NCBI GenBank assembly: GCA_964625015.1
Contig: CAZUZI010000006.1
Coordinates: 1-47,101, forward strand
Direction: 5' to 3'
DNA from: UBA5209 sp964625015
GTDB lineage: Bacteria; Patescibacteriota; Dojkabacteria; SC72
DNA: 47,101 bases
Under the pieces are notes generated by a model. The model ran no database searches and was not told where the DNA came from. It saw nothing but the letters and a program-made list of their open reading frames with translations. A program made the position numbers and the translations under genes. Below are positions 16,726-23,976 of the stretch, one piece after another (the stretch's first letter is position 1; the number at the start of each line of letters is the position of its first letter).

Positions 16726-16806
16726 AAGCCAGGTTTGTACAGCCCATAGCGCTACAAATCCTCTGCTATTCTCGTTGTAACAACAAAATTAAATCCCAGG
16801 CTTTAA
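16723..16806 (+). other. Possible structured RNA element after sufS
   Basis: AAAGCC (16725-16730) and GGCTTT (16799-16804) can close a domain, continued past an A-A mismatch by GG/CC. Inside, GGTTTGTA (16732-16739) can pair with TACAAATCC (16753-16761) with one bulge, and GTTG/CAAC (16774-16777, 16781-16784) forms a small hairpin. There is no T run. It lies before the promoter of the next gene, so it would belong to the sufS 3' end. It matches no RNA family I know and does not fold as a tRNA. Confidence 0.3.
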
Positions 16807-16808
16807 TA

Positions 16809-16817
16809 TGATATATT
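16809..16817 (+). promoter_or_regulatory. Extended -10 of the Lon-like gene, leaderless layout
   Basis: TGaTATATT ends nine bases before the ATG at 16827. No strong -35 box is visible. Confidence 0.5.
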
Positions 16818-16826
16818 AGTATATAT

Positions 16827-17972
16827 ATGGATTTAACAAATGCTCCTCAAAATAATGTAGCTGATAATACAACTTTCCTTTCCGAGTTGGTTGAATTGAA
16901 GAACAAACTTGTTTCTGCAAATACCCCAGTAGAACTTAAAGAATCATCAATGAAGAGTATAGATAGGTTGGAGAGGATGGCTAAGTGGGGTAGTTATAGT
17001 TCAGAATTTGAGAGTGTTGATAAATATATTGATTGGATCACTAGGATCCCATGGGGTGTACTTTCTAATGACAACTTGGATATTAAGAATGCCAAGGAGT
17101 TAATGGATTCTACCCATTACGGTATTGATACTGTAAAGAACCTTATATTAGATTATCTCGCAGTAATGCAGCTTAGGAAAGCAAATACGAGAGGAATAAC
17201 TCAACAAAGTAGTAATGGTGTCGAGTTAAGAAGCTCTTCTGCTAATGCACCTGTATTTCTCTTCCTTGGACTTCAAGGTGTTGGTAAAACATCTATTGCA
17301 AAATCGATTGCTCAATCAATGGGTAGAAAGTTTGCTAGGATATCTTTAGGTGCAATCGGTGATGTAAGGACATTGAGAGGTACTCCAAGACATGAGGTTG
17401 ATGCTGAGCCTGGTCAGATTGTAAAGGCTCTTGTTAGGGCAGGTACTATGAATCCTGTTATACTTATTGATGAGATAGAGAAGGCAAGCAGTAGCGCAGG
17501 TCTATTAAATGATGTTATGGCAGCATTACTTGAGATACTTGATCCAGAACAGAATGCAACTTTTTTAGATCACTATATCGATTATCCAATAGATTTATCG
17601 CAGGTATTCTTCATATGTACTGCTAACAATCTAGGTGGATTATCTGCTGCACTTTTGGATAGGTTGGAGGTTATTAGGTTTACAAGCTATACTGACGAAG
17701 AGAAAGAAACTATTGCAAAACAGTTTCTTCTTCCTCGAGTATTAAAAGGTATGGGATTAACTACTGAGCATATACAAATTGTGGATGAGGTATGGCCATT
17801 ACTCATTCGTCCTGTGGGTTTTGATGCTGGTATTAGACAGTTAGAGAGGAATATTGCGACATTAGCTAGGAGTGCTGCGAGACAGATTGTAGAGGGACAT
17901 CCAATCCCAATAGTTGTTACACCTGAGAATATGAAGGAGTATGTTTTACCTGATCAAGGTCCTTTGAGTTAA
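16827..17972 (+). CDS. Lon-type AAA+ ATPase without protease domain
   Basis: A 381-residue protein that aligns by motif with the central part of Lon protease. A short helical segment (residues 15-110) contains the Lon-like YIDWITRIPWG and a YGIDTVKNLILDYLAV stretch, then comes the ATPase: Walker A GLQGVGKTS (Lys154), the Lon-specific ARISLGAIGDVRTLRGTPRHEVDAEPGQIV, Walker B VILIDEIEK (Asp215, Glu216), DPEQNATFLDHYID, sensor-1 TANNL, arginine finger LLDRLEVI (Arg279) and sensor-2 GIRQLERNIA. It stops after the small AAA+ domain; the LAN substrate-binding domain and the Ser-Lys protease domain are both missing. All ATPase residues look intact, so it is probably an active unfoldase or remodelling factor, not a decayed gene. 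Its stop codon overlaps that of the convergent T4SS-cluster gene. Confidence 0.9.
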   Translation: MDLTNAPQNNVADNTTFLSELVELKNKLVSANTPVELKESSMKSIDRLERMAKWGSYSSEFESVDKYIDWITRIPWGVLSNDNLDIKNAKELMDSTHYGIDTVKNLILDYLAVMQLRKANTRGITQQSSNGVELRSSSANAPVFLFLGLQGVGKTSIAKSIAQSMGRKFARISLGAIGDVRTLRGTPRHEVDAEPGQIVKALVRAGTMNPVILIDEIEKASSSAGLLNDVMAALLEILDPEQNATFLDHYIDYPIDLSQVFFICTANNLGGLSAALLDRLEVIRFTSYTDEEKETIAKQFLLPRVLKGMGLTTEHIQIVDEVWPLLIRPVGFDAGIRQLERNIATLARSAARQIVEGHPIPIVVTPENMKEYVLPDQGPLS

Positions 17973-18196
17973 TATCCTTTGAATGGGTTATTCAACTGTA
18001 GTGCTCTCATTATTCTTGAGAGGTTGAGATTCTTTGTATGTTTTGATATATCAGTTCTAATCTGTGTTTTCATCTCTTGCTTTTTAAGAAGTTCTAAATC
18101 ATTTCCAAGTTTTTCTCTAGGTAGTCTTTTTATATCAACTGCCTCTGTAACGAGATATTTCCTTATATTGTTCTCATCAGTTGTTGTTTGTGTCAT
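17969..18196 (-). CDS. Small hypothetical protein at the end of the VirB4 cluster
   Basis: A 75-residue charged, helical protein with no recognised domain. The frame reaches an ATG at 18247, but the ATG at 18196 (MTQTTTDENNIRKYL) overlaps virB4 by 20 bases instead of 71 and is more likely. It is the last gene of the PrgI/VirB4 run, and its stop overlaps the stop of the convergent Lon-like gene within four bases (17969-17972). No signal peptide or membrane helix. It could be an accessory factor of the secretion ATPase, by position only. Confidence 0.6.
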   Translation of the reverse strand: MTQTTTDENNIRKYLVTEAVDIKRLPREKLGNDLELLKKQEMKTQIRTDISKHTKNLNLSRIMRALQLNNPFKGY

Positions 18197-20555
18197 CTCC
18201 AATAAATCCTTGAGGTGTAATATGTAATCTACCCTTTTGTAATTCATCTCTTTCTTTTCTTACTTTTCCTGGAACCGTATTTTCATCTATTCTTTCTATG
18301 AAAGATTTTTGTCTTTCATATTTTTGTGGATTCAACATCTCTTCCTGCTCTTTTAATCGTTTCTCCAGTTCCTTTTGGTATTCCTCTCTCTCAGATCTAA
18401 TCATTTCTATATCATCCTGTCTTCTCCCTACTGCTCTTTCAATCAATTCACTTTGTTTCCTTGTATCACTAGATCCTGTCTTCATTGGTTGCTGTACTGC
18501 AGGAGGATCATATACTTGTGCTAATTCTGAGATGCTTCTTGTATCTGTCATTCCCTGTTGCTGTTTTCTTGCTTCTAATTCTCTAGGGTCAGATGTAATT
18601 AATTCATGTTCTGCTTGACTGGAGAGTATTTGTATTCCTACATGATTTGCTCCTGCAAAGAAGAGGCCTTGTCCTACATCACTGTTTAGCAAAAAGTTTC
18701 TTTCTCCATCAGAGAGATTAAATACCTGTTGTAATTTTTCTACTGCAGATGGGCTTTGTTTCATTAGGATTTGTATTGAGGAGTTTGATATTATTGCTTT
18801 ACCCATATCGTTATTCATAAAGTCTGCAACATCTTGTGTGATTGTGGTTAATCCTAGGTAGTACTTTCTAGCTCTTTTGGCAATAGAGTACATAAATTTT
18901 GCAGAATCTTCACTCTGCATCATATACCATGCCTCATCAACAATGAGTAATCTTCTTCTTTGATCTTTTCTGATTTTTGTCCAAATGAAATCTAACATAA
19001 GGTACATTGCTAATGGTTTTAATTCCTCCTGTAGGTCTCTTACACTAAATACTGTGAATGGATTATTTATTTCAAAGTTGCTTGCTTCGTTGAATACACC
19101 TGCACCACTACCGATAATGTACTTCTCCATTCTTCTTGCTAATTCATGAGCCTCTTGTTCTGCCATACCTTTCAAAACTTTGTATAGATCTTCTAGAAGA
19201 GGAGCATCTCTTTTCTGTGTTGTAGGATCAAATGTTATACCTTTTTCCCTATATGTAAGTATTAATGCCCTGTCCATAATAGAGGCCTCTATATTGGTTA
19301 ATCCACCAAACATTACTTTGAAGAAGCCTTGTAGTGCTAATAGTTTCATTCTTAATTCATCTTCTCCCTCTTCTGATACTCCCGAGAGATCAAATGGATT
19401 CATCTTATGTCCTTTATCTTGAGAGAATGATATGTATGCACCGTTAACAGCATATGTAAGATCATGATACTCTCTTTCAGGGTCTATGATTATTATCTGA
19501 GTACCAAGCATAAGGCTTCTTACTGCTTCTAGTTTAACAAAGTAGCTTTTACCTGCTCCTGATTTTGCAAATATTACTGAGTTTGCATTTTCGAGTTCAA
19601 ATCTGTCAAAGATAACTAAACTCTTGTTATGCATATTTATTCCATACATGATTCCATGGTCCATAGTTAATTCCGATGTTACAAATGGGAATGTTGTAGC
19701 AAGGGATGTTGTATCCATATTTCTTGTTATATACAATTTGTCCAATCCAAGAGGTTGTGTACTTATGAATGCAGATTCCTGTTGTAGCGATGCTGGTTTC
19801 GCAGATACATTCATAGCTGCAAGTGTTGAGGTTACATTTCTGGAGTATTTTTCTAAGAGTTCTTTATCAGGGGCATATATTGTTATATACATTGCAAAAT
19901 GGAAAAATTTTTCTGTACCTTCTGCAATAGAATCTTGTAACTGTTGTGCATCAGAGAGTGCAACCTTTATTGATGGATCTACAACTTTTCTATCTTCCAT
20001 TTGTGCATAGAGTGTTGCTTCCATTTCAGCTATCTTCTTCTTAAGTTTCTCTAATATTATTTTTGAATCTACAGGATAGTAGAAAGTACTGATTCTTAAT
20101 GAATGTTCAAAGTTTATAAGGGGGGATAACCAGTTTGGTCCTACAAACCTAGGATATCCACTAATGAAGAATGTTCTGGAGTAGTAGTTGCCCATTTGAA
20201 TTGTGTTAAAGTCTACTTCAAGATCAAGGGGTGCAATGATATCTTGTGTTGTTAGTCCTGAGAACTTACCATCAAGTACCTGAGGTCTAGGCTGTTCAAC
20301 TTCTTTTTTCTTGTTTGTATTTGGTACAAACATATCAAGTAACTTAAAGAATGGGTTCTTGTTATCTTTCTTTTTATCTATTTCTGGATCATTAAATCTA
20401 TCTTTTGAATCAATAGTGTCTCTATTCTCCTTTGTAGAAGCTAATTCTTGTCTTAAATCAGCTTGAAATGTTGAATACTTATTCTGTGCAAACTGACTCT
20501 GAAGCTCTCCGAGCATCTGTGCTGTTTTTGATTGTATTGGTTTGTTGTTATCCAT
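18177..20555 (-). CDS. VirB4/TraC-type conjugation ATPase
   Basis: A 792-residue ATPase of the type IV secretion VirB4 family. Walker A is AKSGAGKSY (Lys336), preceded by the typical hydrophobic DRFELENANSVIF; DPEREYHDL follows; Walker B is LLIVDEAW (Asp540, Glu541), then TITQDVADF and QSPSAVEKL. The N-terminal 100 residues are polar and low-complexity. The C-terminal 100 residues form a charged coiled coil (EREEYQKELEKRLKEQEE) not typical of classical VirB4. It overlaps the upstream gene by eight bases and the small downstream gene by 20. In CPR genomes this ATPase is often found with PrgI but without a complete conjugation set, and may drive pilus assembly, DNA uptake or protein export. Confidence 0.93.
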   Translation of the reverse strand: MDNNKPIQSKTAQMLGELQSQFAQNKYSTFQADLRQELASTKENRDTIDSKDRFNDPEIDKKKDNKNPFFKLLDMFVPNTNKKKEVEQPRPQVLDGKFSGLTTQDIIAPLDLEVDFNTIQMGNYYSRTFFISGYPRFVGPNWLSPLINFEHSLRISTFYYPVDSKIILEKLKKKIAEMEATLYAQMEDRKVVDPSIKVALSDAQQLQDSIAEGTEKFFHFAMYITIYAPDKELLEKYSRNVTSTLAAMNVSAKPASLQQESAFISTQPLGLDKLYITRNMDTTSLATTFPFVTSELTMDHGIMYGINMHNKSLVIFDRFELENANSVIFAKSGAGKSYFVKLEAVRSLMLGTQIIIIDPEREYHDLTYAVNGAYISFSQDKGHKMNPFDLSGVSEEGEDELRMKLLALQGFFKVMFGGLTNIEASIMDRALILTYREKGITFDPTTQKRDAPLLEDLYKVLKGMAEQEAHELARRMEKYIIGSGAGVFNEASNFEINNPFTVFSVRDLQEELKPLAMYLMLDFIWTKIRKDQRRRLLIVDEAWYMMQSEDSAKFMYSIAKRARKYYLGLTTITQDVADFMNNDMGKAIISNSSIQILMKQSPSAVEKLQQVFNLSDGERNFLLNSDVGQGLFFAGANHVGIQILSSQAEHELITSDPRELEARKQQQGMTDTRSISELAQVYDPPAVQQPMKTGSSDTRKQSELIERAVGRRQDDIEMIRSEREEYQKELEKRLKEQEEMLNPQKYERQKSFIERIDENTVPGKVRKERDELQKGRLHITPQGFIGDDTNNN

Positions 20556-21204
20556 TCTGTGTATTTACTAATTCTTCATCAGGGTTATATATAGTGTATA
20601 GTTCTGCAATTAACTCTTTACTTGTTAATTGATGCCCAAAAAGTCCCATTCTTCCTAGTTGTTTTAATATATGATCTCTTTTTGGATAGAGGAATATCTT
20701 TGCTTTCTCTAAAAGTTGTTCTTGTCTCATTTGCATGGCTTTCTCTATTTCTTCTTTTGTTTGTTTTGATTTAAGCAGTCCTGATCCAGGAATTTCTCCT
20801 GCTGGATTAAAGGGTATTACTATCAAAAAGGTTTTATCAAGGACATCATTTTCTACTATTAAGTTCTGTATGAATTCAGTATATATCTTAAGCTGTTTTA
20901 GAAGGCCTTCTGAAATATTCTTAGATTCCTGTGCTTTTAAATAGTCTACATAGTTAGATATATCGATACGACGAGTTCTAATCAAGATCTGGATATGGAA
21001 GTTTAACGAATTGAGTAACCCTGCGAATGCATATATCTTGCTATCCTGTTCATACTCTGCGAGCAAATCAAAGTTTATAGCTGATGTTTGTAATACTAGT
21101 GCCACACCTCCATTTTTTGTAATAATTAAATCATCAACGATCTCTTTTACTTCGAGATGTTCCTGCGTAGATGCGGTTGTTCTTGCTCTTGCATTTGTAT
21201 CCAT
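20548..21204 (-). CDS. VirB4/TraC N-terminal-like protein of the secretion cluster
   Basis: A 218-residue soluble protein. The pattern of a central strand-helix region (GGVALVLQTSAINFDLLAEYEQ, then SLNFHIQILIRTRRIDISNYVDYLK, then KTFLIVIPF) matches the N-terminal, non-catalytic domain of VirB4/TraC proteins as used in CPR genomes, where it appears as a separate gene. No Walker motifs. The start overlaps the prgI stop as TAATG, and the end overlaps virB4 by eight bases, so the three genes are translated as a unit. It probably forms a complex with VirB4. Confidence 0.75.
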   Translation of the reverse strand: MDTNARARTTASTQEHLEVKEIVDDLIITKNGGVALVLQTSAINFDLLAEYEQDSKIYAFAGLLNSLNFHIQILIRTRRIDISNYVDYLKAQESKNISEGLLKQLKIYTEFIQNLIVENDVLDKTFLIVIPFNPAGEIPGSGLLKSKQTKEEIEKAMQMRQEQLLEKAKIFLYPKRDHILKQLGRMGLFGHQLTSKELIAELYTIYNPDEELVNTQNG

Positions 21205-22040
21205 TACTTTAATGCTATTTTCAAAGGTAATTTACTATGATTTTTAGAAAGTGAGAGCCTTAACTTTGGGGATCCTCCTGCTATACCCTCAAATTCTACA
21301 AAGTAGAGACCCTCTGGATATATTTTATTACTTAGGAAATATCCATTAGGACCTGTCTTATTTGCATACAGTATATTATTATTACTATCTTTTAGATATG
21401 TATTTATATTTGAGAGTGGTTGATTCTCTTTTGTACACAACCATATATTGATATTACCTGGTAATTTATCAATACTTTTTATTGAAAATTGGTATTGAGA
21501 TATATTCTCTTCCGTTATTGTAATATATTCACTTTGTGGAATATATATTTGTTCCTGCTTCTTCTCCTCTATTACAGGTTGGGATATCTGTTCTTTGTTT
21601 CCCTCTGCTAGAATATCGTCCCCTGGTGCTTCAGTAAATATCTGTTGTTTCTGTTGTGTGCCTATCCCAGTAGTACCTATTACTTTCTTTTTTGAATCTT
21701 CAACAGATGAGATGACTGGTTTAAGTCTCTGCTCTCTAAGTGCCTGGTTTAACCAAACTCTCTGTGTTGGTTTATTTATAGCTGCAAAGAAATTTGTAAT
21801 AGCCTTATCAGCGGGTTGATCATTGATAGGGACTAATGCTAAGAATGCTCCTATTCCTGCAAGTATGACAAATATTGGAATACCTACAATGCCAGGTATG
21901 TCACCTCTTACTGTGAAGTATATGAATATACCACCTGTACCAAGGCCTAATGCAAGATATGCAAACTCCTTAAGGGTAAATCTTGTAAAGAGTTTAAATT
22001 CAATATCTAATACATTTTGTGGAATAGGATGTTGTCTCAT
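21204..22040 (-). CDS. prgI: PrgI-family membrane protein with beta-sandwich C-terminus
   Basis: A 278-residue protein. The N-terminus MRQHPIPQNVLDIEFKLF with two membrane helices (about residues 27-44 and 50-70) is the PrgI family, the VirB3-like inner-membrane part of type IV systems. A polar Gln/Glu-rich linker covers residues 115-190, and residues 190-278 look like a carboxypeptidase-regulatory-type beta sandwich (GNINIWLCTKENQPLSNIN, TGPNGYFLSNKIYPEGLYFVEF). It is first in the minus-strand cluster prgI, VirB4-N, virB4, small gene. The extra beta domain probably contacts the envelope or a partner; that is inference. Confidence 0.85.
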   Translation of the reverse strand: MRQHPIPQNVLDIEFKLFTRFTLKEFAYLALGLGTGGIFIYFTVRGDIPGIVGIPIFVILAGIGAFLALVPINDQPADKAITNFFAAINKPTQRVWLNQALREQRLKPVISSVEDSKKKVIGTTGIGTQQKQQIFTEAPGDDILAEGNKEQISQPVIEEKKQEQIYIPQSEYITITEENISQYQFSIKSIDKLPGNINIWLCTKENQPLSNINTYLKDSNNNILYANKTGPNGYFLSNKIYPEGLYFVEFEGIAGGSPKLRLSLSKNHSKLPLKIALK

Positions 22041-22095
22041 TATTCAAGAATAGTTTACCAAAATTATCGATATTAGTGAAAGAAAATATTGTAAC

Positions 22096-22104
22096 TGCTA
22101 TCAT
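22096..22104 (+). promoter_or_regulatory. Extended -10 of the nucleotidyltransferase gene, leaderless layout
   Basis: TGcTATCAT ends exactly eight bases before the ATG at 22113. No Shine-Dalgarno sequence. Confidence 0.55.
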
Positions 22105-22112
22105 ATCCTGTA

Positions 22113-22916
22113 ATGTACAAAAAAGAGTTGGATAAAAAGATACTTAGTTTAATATTGTTTAAGTCCAATATGGGTCTTACTCTTTCAAGAGAAAAGGTAA
22201 GGTACATATGGGGTTATGATATTAGTAGTAAAATTTCTAAGAGTGTTTTTAAACAGTTAGATGATATTGAATACGGTAATTCAAAAATTATTAAGCAGAA
22301 ATTAAAAATAGCAAAGAAAAATTTAAATATTTTATTTATATCTGACTGGGTTAAGTTTGTAGGTATATCAGGGTCTGTTGCAGCAGGATTTGCCAAGGAA
22401 GAAGATGATATTGATTTATTTATTGTTGTGAAAAATGGTTGTGCATGGATATATAGGGGGGTATTAACAGTTAGGAATATATTTAATCATGTTATTAGGA
22501 CAAAAAGAGATAGGGGAAATGTAAAAGATTTATTCTGTATGAATTTGATAGTAGAGGAAAGGGGGTTGCAATTTGATGCAGATATTTTTAATTTCCATGA
22601 GTTAATGTATTTAATTCCGATTTACAGGAAGAAGTATTTAAAAAAGATATTGGGAAGGAATCTGTGGCTGGTTGATAAATATATGATTAACAAGGAATTA
22701 GTTGATTCAATTGATTCTGAAAGTGACACTACGGTTAATATTGTACTTCGATTTATAAATATTTGTTCATTTCTATTACAGCTAATATATATGTTTTTTA
22801 CTGGGCATAGGCCAGATATTTATAGGTTATTAGGTAATTACAAAATGGGTAGAATAGAATTCTTTCCTAAAGATTACAAAAAAGATATCTTAAATGGGCT
22901 TAAATCTCACCATTGA
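22113..22916 (+). CDS. Nucleotidyltransferase-domain protein
   Basis: A 267-residue protein with the polymerase-beta nucleotidyltransferase signature SGSVAAGFAKEEDDIDLFIV: Gly87-Ser88 and the metal-binding Asp99 and Asp101; a possible third acidic position lies in FDADIF. The N-terminal 80 residues are Lys-rich helices and residues about 210-235 are strongly hydrophobic (ICSFLLQLIYMFF), which could anchor it in the membrane. The substrate is not evident. It diverges from prgI and its last 17 bases overlap the convergent recF gene. The stop is TGA. Confidence 0.8.
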   Translation: MYKKELDKKILSLILFKSNMGLTLSREKVRYIWGYDISSKISKSVFKQLDDIEYGNSKIIKQKLKIAKKNLNILFISDWVKFVGISGSVAAGFAKEEDDIDLFIVVKNGCAWIYRGVLTVRNIFNHVIRTKRDRGNVKDLFCMNLIVEERGLQFDADIFNFHELMYLIPIYRKKYLKKILGRNLWLVDKYMINKELVDSIDSESDTTVNIVLRFINICSFLLQLIYMFFTGHRPDIYRLLGNYKMGRIEFFPKDYKKDILNGLKSHH

Positions 22917-23976
22917 GATGAATTAATTTTGAATCAATTATTATATCTTCAGGTAGTGTCTTGTAATCTATAGTTGTAATAAATGTTTGTTGTTTATCTA
23001 ATATCTTCTTTTCAAAGATCTTTCTTGTATTTTCAGTATCTAGTTCTGATGCAATATCATCTAATAGAAGGATAGGGTAAAAACCTGTTTTATCTTTTAT
23101 TACTTCCTGCGTTTGAAAAATTAATTGTCCTATTGCTAATCTCTTTTCTCCACGGGATCCGAATTTTTTAATATCTACTTTATTATGTATTTCCCAATCA
23201 TCTCTATGTGGTCCAACATTTGTATATCCAGTTGCGATATCTCTTCTTTTACTTTCTTCTAATGCATTTGTTATTTTCTCTTTGATATATTCTGTATTCT
23301 CTATTTTTCTTTTATCTATATTGTAATCTGTAATGTATTTAATTTCATATCCCATTTGTGAAAGATCATTTGAGAGTTTTACTCTGTTCTGTATTATCGG
23401 TATTGAGGTAAGTATTAGTTTGTTTGTCCAGAATGTTAACTGTGTATCATTTATTGCTATGATACCTTTCTCATAGAAGAGTTTTGCAAGTTTTTTAAGA
23501 TATGCATTTCTTTGTCTTACTATTTTCTTAAATTCTTTAAGAATATTTTCATATTCATAGTCATATTTCATTATTGTCTCATCTAGGAAGTTTCTTCTTT
23601 GTGATGAAGATATCATTAATAATTCTATTTTCTCTGGATTGAATATTGTTGCAGATGAGTTTGTAAAGAATGTTTTTGATCTTACATTCTTACCATCTAT
23701 TTTGAATATCTTTTTTGCTTGATCTTTGAAATATACAAAAGATTTACCATCTCTCTCGATATCTATTCTTGTATGTATCTGTGTTGTTTGTTCTGTATTT
23801 ATATATTCATCTGCAGATGTCCATGGGGATTTCCCACTAGAGATCAAGTAAAGTGCTTCTAGTACAGAGCTTTTACCTTGTGCATTTTTACCGTAGAGAA
23901 TTGTTATATTTTTATCAAATTCAAATTTTCTTTCTTTGAATTTCCTGAAGTTGTTCAGTGTTAATTTCGTAATCAT
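22900..23976 (-). CDS. recF: DNA recombination/repair protein RecF
   Basis: A 358-residue SMC-like ATPase that loads RecA at gaps. Walker A is GKNAQGKSS (Lys35) after the typical LTLNNFRKF start; VGPHRDDW, the signature FGSRGEKRLAIGQL and Walker B PILLLDDIASELD follow in order. Length is normal. Its ATG overlaps the lepA stop (TAATG), so it is co-translated with lepA. That pairing differs from the common dnaN-recF order. Its 3' end overlaps the nucleotidyltransferase gene by 17 bases. Confidence 0.95.
   Translation of the reverse strand: MITKLTLNNFRKFKERKFEFDKNITILYGKNAQGKSSVLEALYLISSGKSPWTSADEYINTEQTTQIHTRIDIERDGKSFVYFKDQAKKIFKIDGKNVRSKTFFTNSSATIFNPEKIELLMISSSQRRNFLDETIMKYDYEYENILKEFKKIVRQRNAYLKKLAKLFYEKGIIAINDTQLTFWTNKLILTSIPIIQNRVKLSNDLSQMGYEIKYITDYNIDKRKIENTEYIKEKITNALEESKRRDIATGYTNVGPHRDDWEIHNKVDIKKFGSRGEKRLAIGQLIFQTQEVIKDKTGFYPILLLDDIASELDTENTRKIFEKKILDKQQTFITTIDYKTLPEDIIIDSKLIHLNGEI

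Noticed and set aside
16726..16806. tRNA gene in the sufS/Lon-like gap
   Set aside because: The closing stem has a central mismatch and there is no T-arm, D-arm or anticodon arm of the right size.
18298..20010. Plus-strand frames opposite virB4
   Set aside because: Cys/Ser-rich shadow translations, no start context, no domain.
17969..22040. Integrative conjugative element
   Set aside because: Only PrgI, VirB4-type and a small gene are present; no relaxase, VirD4, integrase or flanking repeats, and base composition equals the surroundings.
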